Positions 51,046 through 58,525 of a DNA stretch of 58,525 nt are shown here, one piece after another. The position numbers were made by a program, and so were the translations under genes. The first letter of the stretch is position 1. Each line of letters starts with the position of its first letter. The notes beneath the pieces are model-generated. The model was not told the origin of the DNA. It made no database searches and saw only the letters and a program-made list of their open reading frames with translations. This stretch comes from Deltaproteobacteria bacterium (GTDB taxonomy: Bacteria > Desulfobacterota > DSM-4660 > Desulfatiglandales > HGW-15), in the NCBI GenBank assembly GCA_020060215.1, contig JAGVAP010000129.1, positions 1 to 58,525 of the forward strand. Reading direction: 5' to 3'.

Positions 51046-52947
51046 TCAGTCCGGTATCCCCGCCTTGCGCAGGGCATTCAGGATTCGGTCCTGGTCTGCC
51101 GGGTTCTTGTATGTCATTATTCTCTTCAAAAATCCCAAACTAACACTGGGCTGTAACTTGAGGAACTCAGACGCGTACTGTCGTGCCTTTTCCTCTTGGC
51201 CCATCTCCGAGTAAACCGCAATCAGGAGAGTGTATCCGAACCTCTCGGCCAACAAGCCTTTCCGGCTGGCCTCCAGCATCTTTTCCCCAGCCCAGATCGC
51301 CTCGTCGTATTGGCGCAGGAGAAAAGCGCTGTTGAACGGGATCAGAAAATGCGGTGGATAGTGGGGGGTCTGGCGAATGGCCTTTCTTGCGTTCGCGACC
51401 GCCTCGACATGTCTGCCGGCCATCATCATTGAAATTGCAAGGAAATTGAAGGCGTAAGGGTCGTTGGGGTTTTCACTTGCCGCCTTTTCTGCGTATTCAA
51501 TGGCCTTGTCGTGTTCCCTTTTGCTATAGGCAATCCGGCATGCCAATAGTTGGGTCTTCAGCTCTGAGGGGTTCAGCGAGAGAGCTTTTCGGGCGCATTC
51601 CTCTGCAAGCTTCATCGATTCCTCGCGTGAACTGCTCCAGCCGTTCATAGAGTCCATCAGGTGAGTGAAACCCAACTCCGCCCAAGCGGTGGCGAACCGT
51701 GGATCAAGTTCAAGGGCCTTTTCAGCGTACTGCTTGGCCAAAGCATTGTCTTCTTTTTTCAGTTTTATGTAATGAGCCTGCGCGCGCCACCAGTATTGCA
51801 GGGCTTCGAGGTTCTTTGTCGCTTTCCCGACGGCGCGAGCGTATTCACCACTCGTCAGAGTCACCTGCAGAGAGGTGATGATCTTTCCGGCAATTTCGTC
51901 TTGTATTGCGAACACGTCCTCTAGGTCCCTGTCGTAGCTCTCCGCCCACAAGTGATGGCCAGAAACAGCGTCAATCAATTGAGCCCTGACCCGTATCTTC
52001 TTCTCGGCCCTCTGTATGCTGCCTTCGAGCACGTATCTCACACCCATTTCTCTTGCCACATCCTGCACTTTCGCCGGCTTGCCTTTGTAGGTGAAACTAG
52101 AGTTACTGGCGATGATAAAGAGCTGGGGTATCTTTGCGAGGCTCGTGATGATCTGATCCGTGAAACCGTCGCAGAAGAAATCCTGGTCGGCGCTGCCACT
52201 CATATTAAAGAAAGGGAGTACGGCAATCGAAGGTTTTTCCGGCAAGGGGTGGGCCATTTTGTCCACCCTTGCAGGCTCAATCGGCGGAGGACGGAACTGA
52301 AAGTGCCAAAGAACTAACCCTCCAGCGATTACCAATACAGCTAATGCTCCTGCAATGGCCGGGAACTTTCTTCTCAACTTCTTCGATCTTTTTTCATCGA
52401 TAATCTTCCCTACAGCCTCTGATTCGGGAAGAACACAATATACGCGAATGGGCTCGGTGATGTTCTTGACCGAGTGCTCCCCCAGATACTTGAACCCCAG
52501 ACTTAGCTTGTTCTTGACCTGGTCGAATGCAGTCCTCGACAAGCAGATTCCACCGGGCTCAGCAAGCCCCTCAACCCTTGCTGCGATGTTTACCCCATCG
52601 CCATAGATCCGGCCTTCCTCCTCGATCACATCCCCAAGGGTAATACCGATTCGGAAGTGCATACGCCGGCTTTCGGATAAATCGGCGTTCCTGGTTTTGA
52701 GCTCGGCCTGGACCGCTACCGCACACTGCACCGCATCCACTACGCTCGCGAACTCGGCGAGAAGATTGTCACCGGGCGAGTCAACAACCCGACCGTGGTG
52801 CTGTTCGATCAGGTCTCCTATCATCTTGCGGTAGGTGGTGAGGGTCTTGACCGTCTCAGTCTCGTTCTCGCCCATTAGGCGGCTGTAACCTTTAACATCC
52901 GCGCTCAGGATGGCCGTGAGTTTTCGCTTGTAGGAATCAGCCGCCAT
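51046..52947 (-). CDS. class III adenylate/guanylate cyclase with TPR repeats
   Basis: A 633-residue protein. Residues about 8-175 form a class III cyclase domain: LTAILSADVKGYSRLM (first metal Asp), DSPGDNLLAEF (second Asp), GITLGDVIEEEGRIYGDGVNIAARVE. One membrane helix follows near 205-225 (PAIAGALAVLVIAGGLVLW). Then comes a TolB-like AVLPFFNMSGSADQDFFCDGF domain to about 365, and several TPR repeats to the end (AKQYAEKALELDPRFATAWAEL, AIEYAEKAASENPNDPYAFNFLA). The cyclase faces the cytoplasm and the TPR part the periplasm. TTG 52962 is an alternative start. It could make the cAMP read by the cNMP domains elsewhere (inference). Confidence 0.9.
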   Translation of the reverse strand: MAADSYKRKLTAILSADVKGYSRLMGENETETVKTLTTYRKMIGDLIEQHHGRVVDSPGDNLLAEFASVVDAVQCAVAVQAELKTRNADLSESRRMHFRIGITLGDVIEEEGRIYGDGVNIAARVEGLAEPGGICLSRTAFDQVKNKLSLGFKYLGEHSVKNITEPIRVYCVLPESEAVGKIIDEKRSKKLRRKFPAIAGALAVLVIAGGLVLWHFQFRPPPIEPARVDKMAHPLPEKPSIAVLPFFNMSGSADQDFFCDGFTDQIITSLAKIPQLFIIASNSSFTYKGKPAKVQDVAREMGVRYVLEGSIQRAEKKIRVRAQLIDAVSGHHLWAESYDRDLEDVFAIQDEIAGKIITSLQVTLTSGEYARAVGKATKNLEALQYWWRAQAHYIKLKKEDNALAKQYAEKALELDPRFATAWAELGFTHLMDSMNGWSSSREESMKLAEECARKALSLNPSELKTQLLACRIAYSKREHDKAIEYAEKAASENPNDPYAFNFLAISMMMAGRHVEAVANARKAIRQTPHYPPHFLIPFNSAFLLRQYDEAIWAGEKMLEASRKGLLAERFGYTLLIAVYSEMGQEEKARQYASEFLKLQPSVSLGFLKRIMTYKNPADQDRILNALRKAGIPD

Positions 52948-53498
52948 GAGGTTGCCCCCCAATAAAGAAAGCCTCCAAGGACTTAGAGTCCCGGGAGGCT
53001 TTCTTCAGTGCTTCGTATGAGCATCAACCATAGAAATCCATGCGGTTTGACTATGGTGAAGTGCCGTATGTCTCTGGGTTTATGATCTGTTTCACTATTC
53101 TAGAAGGGCTCGATTGTCAATGGAAATCACTGAGGTTTTTTGGATTCTCCCGGCAGCGAATGAACCCCAAAGAGCACATCAAAAGTTTTGGACACTGCTC
53201 TTTTTTTTTCATCAAACTCCCTACTTTCACGGAGATCACGGATCAATGAATATTCCACCCTTCTGAGCATCGCCCAGTCTTGATCCCGTGATGAGGAAGC
53301 ACGGTTTGGCTAGAGTGGGACACCTCTCCGGTCTGCGTGCGACGATGGCTGCTGATCGAGAGACTTGCATGGGTCTGTCCTCCTTTGAAGGGTGATCCGG
53401 GAGAGAACGCCTACCATGCAAATCTATGATGTCTTATGGCAGATTCAAAAAGGGGATGAGCGATATCTGAAAAGGCTGGGGTGGAAAGAACTGTTGAC
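52948..53498. other. intergenic region between the cyclase and the KamA-like gene
   Basis: About 550 bases, AT-richer than the rest of the window. The hairpin at 52965-53005 is the main feature. On the minus strand, TTGACA at about 53114-53119 with a weak TAGTGA 17 bases later could be the cyclase promoter. A 69-codon open frame at 53040-53249 has no ribosome binding site or domain and is not called. Confidence 0.4.
52965..53005. repeat. hairpin upstream of the cyclase gene
   Basis: AAGAAAGCCTCC (52965-52976) and GGAGGCTTTCTT (52994-53005) form a perfect 12-bp stem with a 17-base loop, 18 bases before the cyclase start codon on the minus strand. In the leader RNA it would lie next to the ribosome binding site and could affect translation; as DNA it could be an operator. 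Confidence 0.6.
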
Positions 53499-54548
53499 CT
53501 AGGCTTCGCGGCTGTGCGGCTCTGCGTGAGACTCTCTTCTTTCTTCTGTCGGCAGCAGCGGCACCTTGCCTCCCCCGCCGGGGAGATCGATGACGAACTG
53601 GGGCAGGCCCGGACCTGGGACGGATTGCCGAAGGCAGGACATGATCTGGAGCCCCTTTTCGAGGGATGTCCAGAAGTGCGAGGTCCCTCGGACGAGGTCC
53701 GCCTGGAAGAGGTAATACGGGCGAACCCGGATCATCAGGAGCTTGCGCATGAGCCTCGCCATGGTTTCGGGCGAATCGTTGACCCCCCTGAGGAGGACGC
53801 TCTGGCACCCCAGCGGGACCCCGGCATCCGCAAGCCTCTCGCAGGCCCGGACCGAAGCCGGGGTGATCTCGTCGGGATGGTTGAAGTGGGTGCTGATGTA
53901 GAGCGGATGAAAACCCTTGAGGATCTTCGCCAAGCGCGGGGTGATCCTCTGCGGCAGGGTGCACGGGACCCTTGTTCCGATGCGCACGATCTCCACGTGG
54001 TCCGCACGCCTCAGCTCGGTCAGGATCCTGAGGATGGCCTCATCCTGCAGCAGCAGCGGGTCCCCTCCCGAGAGCAGGACATCCCGGACGGTCCCGGTCT
54101 TCCGGATATAGGAGAGCCCTTCCCGGATGGTCTCCTCCGTGACCATGGAGGGATGCCCCACCTTCCGTTTCCTGTTGCAGAAGCGGCAGAACATGGCGCA
54201 CTGGTTGGAGACCAGGAGGAGCACCCTGTCCGGGTACTTGTGTGTGAGGCCGGGGACAGGAGAGAGGTCTTCCTCCCTCAACGGGTCTTCCTCCCCGTCG
54301 AGCTGCAGGACCTCTCGAAGATCCGGCACCCCCTGTTCAAAGATCCCGTCCCCCCTGCCCTTCATGAGCCCCAGGTAATAGGGATTGATGCGCATGGGAT
54401 ACCGGGAGAGGACCTGATCGATTTCCCGGCCGTCGACGTCGAAAGACCGCAGCAGCTCCTCGGAAGAGGTAACGCTCTCCGCCAGGATGTGCTCCCAGGT
54501 ACGCCGGGAATGGGGCCGGTAAGGGGTGAGGACTACTCCAGGAGTCAT
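53499..54548 (-). CDS. KamA-family radical SAM protein (lysine 2,3-aminomutase-like)
   Basis: A 349-residue radical SAM enzyme. The cluster motif is CAMFCRFCNRKR (C-x3-C-x2-C). GGDPLLL is the SAM-binding loop, STHFNHPDEIT and GCQSVLLRGVND are typical, and the PLP Lys is in LPGGGGKVPL. Lysine 2,3-aminomutase moves the alpha-amino group of lysine to C3; shorter homologues such as EpmB modify lysine for EF-P. At 349 residues it lies between both groups and lacks the longer C-terminal extension of the classic clostridial aminomutase. No EF-P or EpmA gene is adjacent, so the exact role is open. Confidence 0.88.
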   Translation of the reverse strand: MTPGVVLTPYRPHSRRTWEHILAESVTSSEELLRSFDVDGREIDQVLSRYPMRINPYYLGLMKGRGDGIFEQGVPDLREVLQLDGEEDPLREEDLSPVPGLTHKYPDRVLLLVSNQCAMFCRFCNRKRKVGHPSMVTEETIREGLSYIRKTGTVRDVLLSGGDPLLLQDEAILRILTELRRADHVEIVRIGTRVPCTLPQRITPRLAKILKGFHPLYISTHFNHPDEITPASVRACERLADAGVPLGCQSVLLRGVNDSPETMARLMRKLLMIRVRPYYLFQADLVRGTSHFWTSLEKGLQIMSCLRQSVPGPGLPQFVIDLPGGGGKVPLLPTEERRESHAEPHSREA

Positions 54549-54960
54549 GGGTTTACCCTAATTCTGCAGAGGTTTCTTTTCAAGCCGCATACCGGCACAC
54601 TTGCGCTTTTTGTGCAGATGCCTGATGGTCGATACTCGATGACGGATGTTCAAAACTACACCATGTCGAGGTCCGGAAAACCGAGCATACAGAAACCGAA
54701 GGTCCTTCGTTTCAATGAAGATGTGACGCAATCATGGGGTTTATTCTAGTGAACACACCCCTTTCATTCAAGGATCGAGCTGTTTTGATTGATCGGCAGC
54801 GCGGTTGTGCCTAGAATGGGATTACCCCCCCTGCCCCCCTTTACGAAAGGGGGGAAAGAAGAGTGAACGAACGGAGTATTGGAGTGATGAAATAGTGGAA
54901 GGGGTTCCGAGGGGGACTTTGCCTGCTGTAAACTCATCTGTATTGAGGGGTGAAACTCGC
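54549..54960. other. intergenic region between divergent genes
   Basis: About 410 bases between the KamA-like gene (minus) and the nitroreductase (plus). It contains the C/G-rich hairpin at 54834-54854. No convincing promoter or open frame was found. Confidence 0.4.
54834..54854. repeat. C/G-tract hairpin
   Basis: CCCCCCTTT and AAAGGGGGG form a perfect 9-bp stem around ACG. It is 107 bases before the nitroreductase start and looks like a small intergenic palindromic repeat. Confidence 0.55.
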
Positions 54961-55611
54961 ATGGATCTCGTCGAAGCGGTTCAGAGGAGACGGAGTACAA
55001 GGGTTTTCATGGACAAACCCGTGGAAAGGGAAACGATCGAGCGGCTGCTGGAGCTCGCCGTGAACGCCCCCTCTGCGATCAACATGCAGCCATGGGAGAT
55101 CGTGGTGGTCTCGGGCGAGGAGAAGAAGAGGCTGAGCAGGGTGCTTGTGAAGCGGATGAAGGAGAGGAATATCTCCTGCGGCCCCGGCGCTACAAGGCCA
55201 CTGAAGCCCTCCTACGTGGACAGACAGCGCGAACTCCTGAACTGCATCCTCCCCCACCTCCCGTCCGACACCCGGTTCGACAACTTCATCAACGAGGGGA
55301 GCTGTAACTTTTACGGCGCCCCGACCGCCATCATCATCACCCTGGATCGGGCCTTCTCGAACGCCCGCCTGGCGGACATCGGCATCATCACGGGATATCT
55401 CGTCCTCGTGGCCCACGCCATGGGCCTGGGCACCTGCCCGATCGGCTTGATCACCGCATTCGAAGACGAGATCCTCGAAGAGCTGAGTCTCCGGGAGGAC
55501 AGGCAGGTCGTCATCGGGATCGCCGTCGGGTTCCCGGACCCCGGGGCCCCCCTCAATCAGGCCAGGTCAGGGAGGGCATCGCTGGATGAGGTGGTCAAGT
55601 GGCGGGGATGA
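54961..55611 (+). CDS. nitroreductase-family FMN protein
   Basis: A 216-residue flavoprotein. It starts with the FMN-binding RRRSTRVFMDKPVERETIERLLELAVNAPSAINMQPWEIVVV. Later landmarks are YGAPTAIIITLD, ITGYLVLVAHAMGLGTCPIGL and IGIAVGFPDPGAPLN. The family reduces nitro compounds, quinones or flavins with NAD(P)H, or acts in cobalamin-base synthesis (BluB); no BluB-specific signs were seen. GAGGGGTG lies upstream of ATG 54961. The gene stands alone and converges with radA. Confidence 0.88.
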   Translation: MDLVEAVQRRRSTRVFMDKPVERETIERLLELAVNAPSAINMQPWEIVVVSGEEKKRLSRVLVKRMKERNISCGPGATRPLKPSYVDRQRELLNCILPHLPSDTRFDNFINEGSCNFYGAPTAIIITLDRAFSNARLADIGIITGYLVLVAHAMGLGTCPIGLITAFEDEILEELSLREDRQVVIGIAVGFPDPGAPLNQARSGRASLDEVVKWRG

Positions 55612-55701
55612 TCATCGGAAACGGGTTGAGGAGGCTCAGGGCTCAAAGGTTCATAGGTTGGAACCTGCGGAGCCGCAGGAACGGGGAACCCACGATGTTC
55701 C

Positions 55702-57057
55702 TCAGAACAACACCTCCATCAGCCCCTTCACCGAATCCACCCCCAGGAGCTCCATCCCTGTCGATGGAGGCAGGCCCGCCACATGGCTTCTGGAGAGGAT
55801 ACACCTCCTGAACCCCAGCTTTGCAGCCTCCTTGATCCTGATCTCCGGCTGGCTCACGGCCCTGATCTCGCCGGCAAGACCCACCTCCCCGAAGATGACC
55901 AGGTCCTTCTCAACCGGACGATCCAGAAAGCTGGAGATCATGGCGGAGACAATGGCCAGGTCTGCGGCCGGTTCATCCACCCTGAGCCCGCCCGCCACAT
56001 TCACGAAGATGTCCTGATCCCCCATTTCCAATCCCATCCTCTTGCCGAGCACCGCGACCAGCAGGGAGATGCGGTGATGGTCCACGCCGATGGCGGTTCG
56101 GCGGGGCATACCGAACGGGCTGGGGCCGACGAGCGCCTGGATCTCCACCAGGAGCGGCCTCGTGCCTTCGAGGCAGGGAGTCACCACAGAGCCCGACGCC
56201 CCCTCGGGTCTTTCCTGGAGGAAGATCTGTGAAGGATTCCCGACCTCCTCCAGCCCTGTATCCTTCATCTCGAAGACCCCGATCTCATTGGTCGACCCGT
56301 AGCGATTCTTGACCGCCCTCAGGATCCTGAACGCATGGGACCGCTCCCCTTCGAAGTAGAGGACCGTATCCACGATATGCTCCAGGACCTTCGGGCCGGC
56401 AATCGCGCCCTCCTTGGTCACGTGGCCGACCAGAAAAACAGGGACGCCCGTCCTCTTTGCCCAGGTAAGCAACCGTGAGGAGACCTCCCTCACCTGCCCC
56501 ACGCTTCCCGGCGCCGAGGGCAAGGTGTTCGTGTAGATGGTCTGGATGCTGTCTACGACCAGCAGACGGGGTCTCAGGGCGTCCATCCGATCGAACAGAT
56601 CCTCGAGACAGGTGCCCGACAGGACGTAGAGCTCCCCCGCCCGGACGCAGATGCGTTCCGCCCTGAGCTTGATCTGCTGGGGGGACTCCTCGCCGGAGAC
56701 ATAGAGAGATTTCAGCCCCGCGAGACACAGCCGCACTGCGACCTGAAGTACAAGGGTGGACTTCCCGATCCCCGGGTCTCCACCGATCAGCACGAGGGAG
56801 CCCGGCACCAGGCCGCCTCCCAGGATACGGTCAAACTCCACGATCCCCGTCCTCAGGCGGAGCTGCGGATCCAGGGAGACGGCGTCGATGGTCTGCGGCG
56901 CTTCGGCGGCCGCGGCGCGGGCCGCGTGGACCGCCGGCTCCGTTCGTTCTTCCACGAGGGAGTTCCACTGCCCGCAGTCAGGGCATCGTCCGAGCCACTT
57001 CGGTGCTTGATAGCCGCAACCCTGGCAGACGTACACGAACCTGGCATTCTTCGTCAT
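55702..57057 (-). CDS. radA: DNA repair protein RadA
   Basis: A 451-residue RecA-related protein. It has a zinc finger (CQGCGYQAPKWLGRCPDCGQW), a RecA-like core with Walker A GGDPGIGKST and the Sms-specific KNRYGSTNEIGVFEM, and a Lon-like C-terminal domain (DIFVNVAGGLRVDEPAADLAI). It is a helicase that helps branch migration in recombinational repair. The length is typical. No adjacent genes appear to be co-transcribed with it. Confidence 0.96.
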   Translation of the reverse strand: MTKNARFVYVCQGCGYQAPKWLGRCPDCGQWNSLVEERTEPAVHAARAAAAEAPQTIDAVSLDPQLRLRTGIVEFDRILGGGLVPGSLVLIGGDPGIGKSTLVLQVAVRLCLAGLKSLYVSGEESPQQIKLRAERICVRAGELYVLSGTCLEDLFDRMDALRPRLLVVDSIQTIYTNTLPSAPGSVGQVREVSSRLLTWAKRTGVPVFLVGHVTKEGAIAGPKVLEHIVDTVLYFEGERSHAFRILRAVKNRYGSTNEIGVFEMKDTGLEEVGNPSQIFLQERPEGASGSVVTPCLEGTRPLLVEIQALVGPSPFGMPRRTAIGVDHHRISLLVAVLGKRMGLEMGDQDIFVNVAGGLRVDEPAADLAIVSAMISSFLDRPVEKDLVIFGEVGLAGEIRAVSQPEIRIKEAAKLGFRRCILSRSHVAGLPPSTGMELLGVDSVKGLMEVLF

Positions 57058-57319
57058 GAGAGCGCCTCCGCGCGCATGGCCAATTTTTCTAACGTGAATT
57101 GCCTTTTCGTATACACCGCACGCGTAGGGAATGAAATGGTTTTCGCTAAGTGTCCATAGATGCTGACCCGATCCTCAGCGGCGCAGGGTGGCATGAAACC
57201 TGCTTTGGGCTTCGTCACGGGATCGGGAGATCGGGGAGGAAAAAGAAGTCGGTAAGAGTGCGCACTCTCCTCTCTCGAGATCCTCCGGGTCCAGGATTTC
57301 AAATCGTAGGAGGTTTGTA
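57058..57319. other. divergent intergenic region (radA / FnIII protein)
   Basis: About 260 bases. GTAGGAGG at the right end is the ribosome binding site of the FnIII gene. No cyclic-di-GMP riboswitch or other structured RNA was recognised. Confidence 0.4.
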
Positions 57320-57670
57320 ATGAAGAAAGGCATTTTCGCTCTTGCTGGCATGCTGATCGTGTTCTGTCTGTTTGCTCCGATGCATGCGAACGCCGCAGGG
57401 ACCCTGGCATGGAACCCGAGCGCCGGGGTTGTGCAGGGGTACAAGATCTACTACGGGACCACCTCGGGCGGCCCTTACCCAAGCTCTGCGAATGCGGGCA
57501 CAGCAACAACCTATTCCATGAACAACTTGCCTTTGCAGGAGAAGGTCACCTACTACTTCGTGGTCAAAGCCTACAATCAGGCCGGAGAAAGCGCAGGCTC
57601 GAATCAGGTATCCTACTCGGTGACGGACTCGACCCCACCTGCTCCCCCTAAAGGGGTAAACGTGAACTAG
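57320..57670 (+). CDS. secreted single fibronectin type III domain protein
   Basis: A 116-residue protein with a signal peptide (IFALAGMLIVFCLFAPMHANA, cleaved before AGTLAW) and one fibronectin type III domain: LAWNPSAGVVQGYKIYYGTTSGGPY, ATTYSMNNLPLQEKVTYYFVVKAYNQAGES. It ends in a short Pro-rich tail (STPPAPPKGVNVN), which looks as if a further repeat had been lost. GTAGGAGG precedes the ATG. It is followed 150 bases later by a larger FnIII protein of the same kind. Confidence 0.82.
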   Translation: MKKGIFALAGMLIVFCLFAPMHANAAGTLAWNPSAGVVQGYKIYYGTTSGGPYPSSANAGTATTYSMNNLPLQEKVTYYFVVKAYNQAGESAGSNQVSYSVTDSTPPAPPKGVNVN

Positions 57671-57818
57671 ATCGATCCACCGAGGGGATGACTCCCGTTC
57701 GGGCGGACGATCACGAACGCTTTGGGATCGATGCGCAGTCCATCCCGGCTGTTCCCAGATGTTCTATACCATGAAAACGAAATGCGATAACCGGCCAGAT
57801 TTGGCATATGGGGGTATC

Positions 57819-58525
57819 ATGATGTCTAGGATTACCACAGTCGTTGCATGCTTCATCTTTTTCCTGGGAGCGGTCTTTCTCCCATCCCTCGTCCTCGCAG
57901 GATCTGCAACCGTAACCTGGCAGCCGAACACGGAACCGGACTTGGCCAAGTACAGGGTGTACTGGTCGACGACCGCCGGGACCTACGGCACACACAAGGC
58001 CGAGGTACCCAAGGGGACGACCACCCAGGTTGCAGACGGACTGACCGATGGTCAGACCTACTACTTTGTCGTGACCGCGGTGGATGCTTCCGGAAACGAA
58101 AGCGGGTTCTCATCCCCGCCGGCCAGCAGGACCATCCCGGGTGGTGGGGCATCCGGTGCGCCTCCCGCGCCGGCCCTGAGCGCTCCGGCCAACAATGCCG
58201 GCATCCCTGGGACCGCCGTCACCTTCACCTGGCAGGCGGCCCAGAACGCCACCGACTACAACCTGAAGATCTACTTGGAGAACGGCGCCCTGGCCTATGA
58301 CCGCTGGGTCGGGAACAACCTGAGCTACACCGTCACCGGGTTTTCCAACACCGGGAAAACCTTCTCCTGGGAAATCACCGCCAGGAACGCGGCAGGGTCG
58401 AGCCCCGCATCCCCGAGATGGACCTTCACCAACGGCGGCACCACCGGAGACCCGTCAAACCCGTCGACCGTGCCTCCCGCGCCGGCCCTGAGCGCTCCGG
58501 CCAACAACGCGAGCGTCCCCGGCAC
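57819..58525 (+). CDS. secreted fibronectin type III repeat protein (partial, runs off right edge)
   Basis: At least 235 codons with no stop before the window end. A signal peptide comes first (VVACFIFFLGAVFLPSLVLA). Then follow an FnIII domain (VTWQPNTEPDLAKYRVYWST, YYFVVTAVDASGNESGFSS), a linker, and a repeat beginning PPAPALSAPANNAGIPG. The same words, PPAPALSAPANNASVPG, recur 104 residues later at the edge. Adhesion or polysaccharide binding is a guess. ATG 57819 and ATG 57822 are both in frame. Confidence 0.8.
   Translation, partial: MMSRITTVVACFIFFLGAVFLPSLVLAGSATVTWQPNTEPDLAKYRVYWSTTAGTYGTHKAEVPKGTTTQVADGLTDGQTYYFVVTAVDASGNESGFSSPPASRTIPGGGASGAPPAPALSAPANNAGIPGTAVTFTWQAAQNATDYNLKIYLENGALAYDRWVGNNLSYTVTGFSNTGKTFSWEITARNAAGSSPASPRWTFTNGGTTGDPSNPSTVPPAPALSAPANNASVPG
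58161..58525 (+). repeat. 312-bp direct repeat in the FnIII gene
   Basis: The DNA from 58161 and from 58473 begins identically for at least 35 bases (CCTCCCGCGCCGGCCCTGAG and on), so the repeat unit is 312 bases or 104 codons. Near-identity at DNA level indicates recent duplication. The second unit is cut by the window edge. Confidence 0.75.

Noticed and set aside
53040..53249. A 69-codon open frame in the gap next to the cyclase gene
   Set aside because: No ribosome binding site, no domain and AT-rich composition; random opening is likely.
57058..57819. A c-di-GMP riboswitch before either FnIII gene
   Set aside because: The conserved core blocks of the class I and II aptamers were not found, although such riboswitches often precede surface proteins.
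1..58525. A CRISPR array, tRNA or rRNA gene
   Set aside because: No regularly spaced direct repeats, cloverleaf sequences or rRNA cores were recognised by eye; a short tRNA could still be missed without a covariance search.

Overview
The window is GC-rich, gene-dense bacterial DNA. Gene content and gene style suggest an anaerobic deltaproteobacterium-like organism (Desulfobacterota, for example the Syntrophobacter/Syntrophus/Geobacter side). The pointers are a nuo operon with a fused nuoBCD, anaerobic-type cbi cobalamin genes, a CoA-transferase/GNAT fusion, PilZ and Ser/Thr-kinase signalling proteins, a bactofilin and a RemA-like protein. The taxonomic call is inference. No rRNA, tRNA, CRISPR array, integrase or complete insertion sequence was seen.

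Layout. (1) 1-1841: the end of a corrin-ring operon on the plus strand (cbiF tail, cbiG, cbiH). (2) 2143-2763: a secreted PRC-barrel protein. (3) 2832-7236, minus strand: a tightly packed signalling operon of a Ser/Thr kinase with a cyclic-nucleotide domain, a CheY, a CheX fused to a degenerate receiver, and a receiver-PilZ-Ser/Thr kinase. (4) 7516-8376: an MliC-like domain and a hypothetical protein. (5) 8451-23249, minus strand: complete complex I in the order nuoA-BCD-E-F-G-H-I-J-K-L-M-N. It is interrupted twice by copies of one intergenic repeat, and nuoN carries an in-frame insertion that looks like intergenic repeat DNA. (6) 23596-26568, plus strand: a malate/lactate dehydrogenase-like enzyme, a RemA-like protein, a structured inverted-repeat element and an apparently split RdgC. 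(7) 26519-31077, minus strand: an accessory catabolic cluster (solute-binding protein, flavoprotein stub, amidohydrolase, frameshifted aminotransferase, 2-hydroxyacid dehydrogenase). (8) 31421-36340, plus strand: a promoter, a cobalamin riboswitch and a terminator switch ahead of btuC-btuD-btuF-cbiL and a Gate-domain membrane protein. (9) 36540-39404: a cNMP/PilZ protein and the CoA-transferase/GNAT fusion. (10) 39497-44402: an 18-bp palindromic operator, a TetR regulator and an RND efflux pair. (11) 44529-50096: a bactofilin, a histidine kinase, groEL/groES (minus), a cyclophilin-like protein and a hydratase. (12) 50396-54548, minus strand: a lipocalin-like protein and a class III cyclase with TPRs, both visibly less GC-rich than the rest, and a KamA-like radical SAM enzyme. 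(13) 54961-58525: a nitroreductase, radA and two secreted fibronectin-III proteins, the last cut by the window edge.

How the genes fit together. Cobalamin is one theme: ring synthesis genes at the left edge, and a riboswitch-controlled uptake operon that also carries cbiL, the C20-methyltransferase that cbiFGH would need. Complex I would link NADH oxidation to quinone reduction and ion pumping. Signalling is the second theme: two kinases, two cNMP-binding domains, two PilZ domains, a CheY/CheX pair and a class III cyclase suggest crosstalk between phosphorylation, cyclic nucleotides and cyclic di-GMP. The most unusual items are the split RdgC next to a 127-nt inverted-repeat element, the repeat insertion inside nuoN, the Gate-domain protein in the B12 operon and the kinase/CheX signalling cluster.
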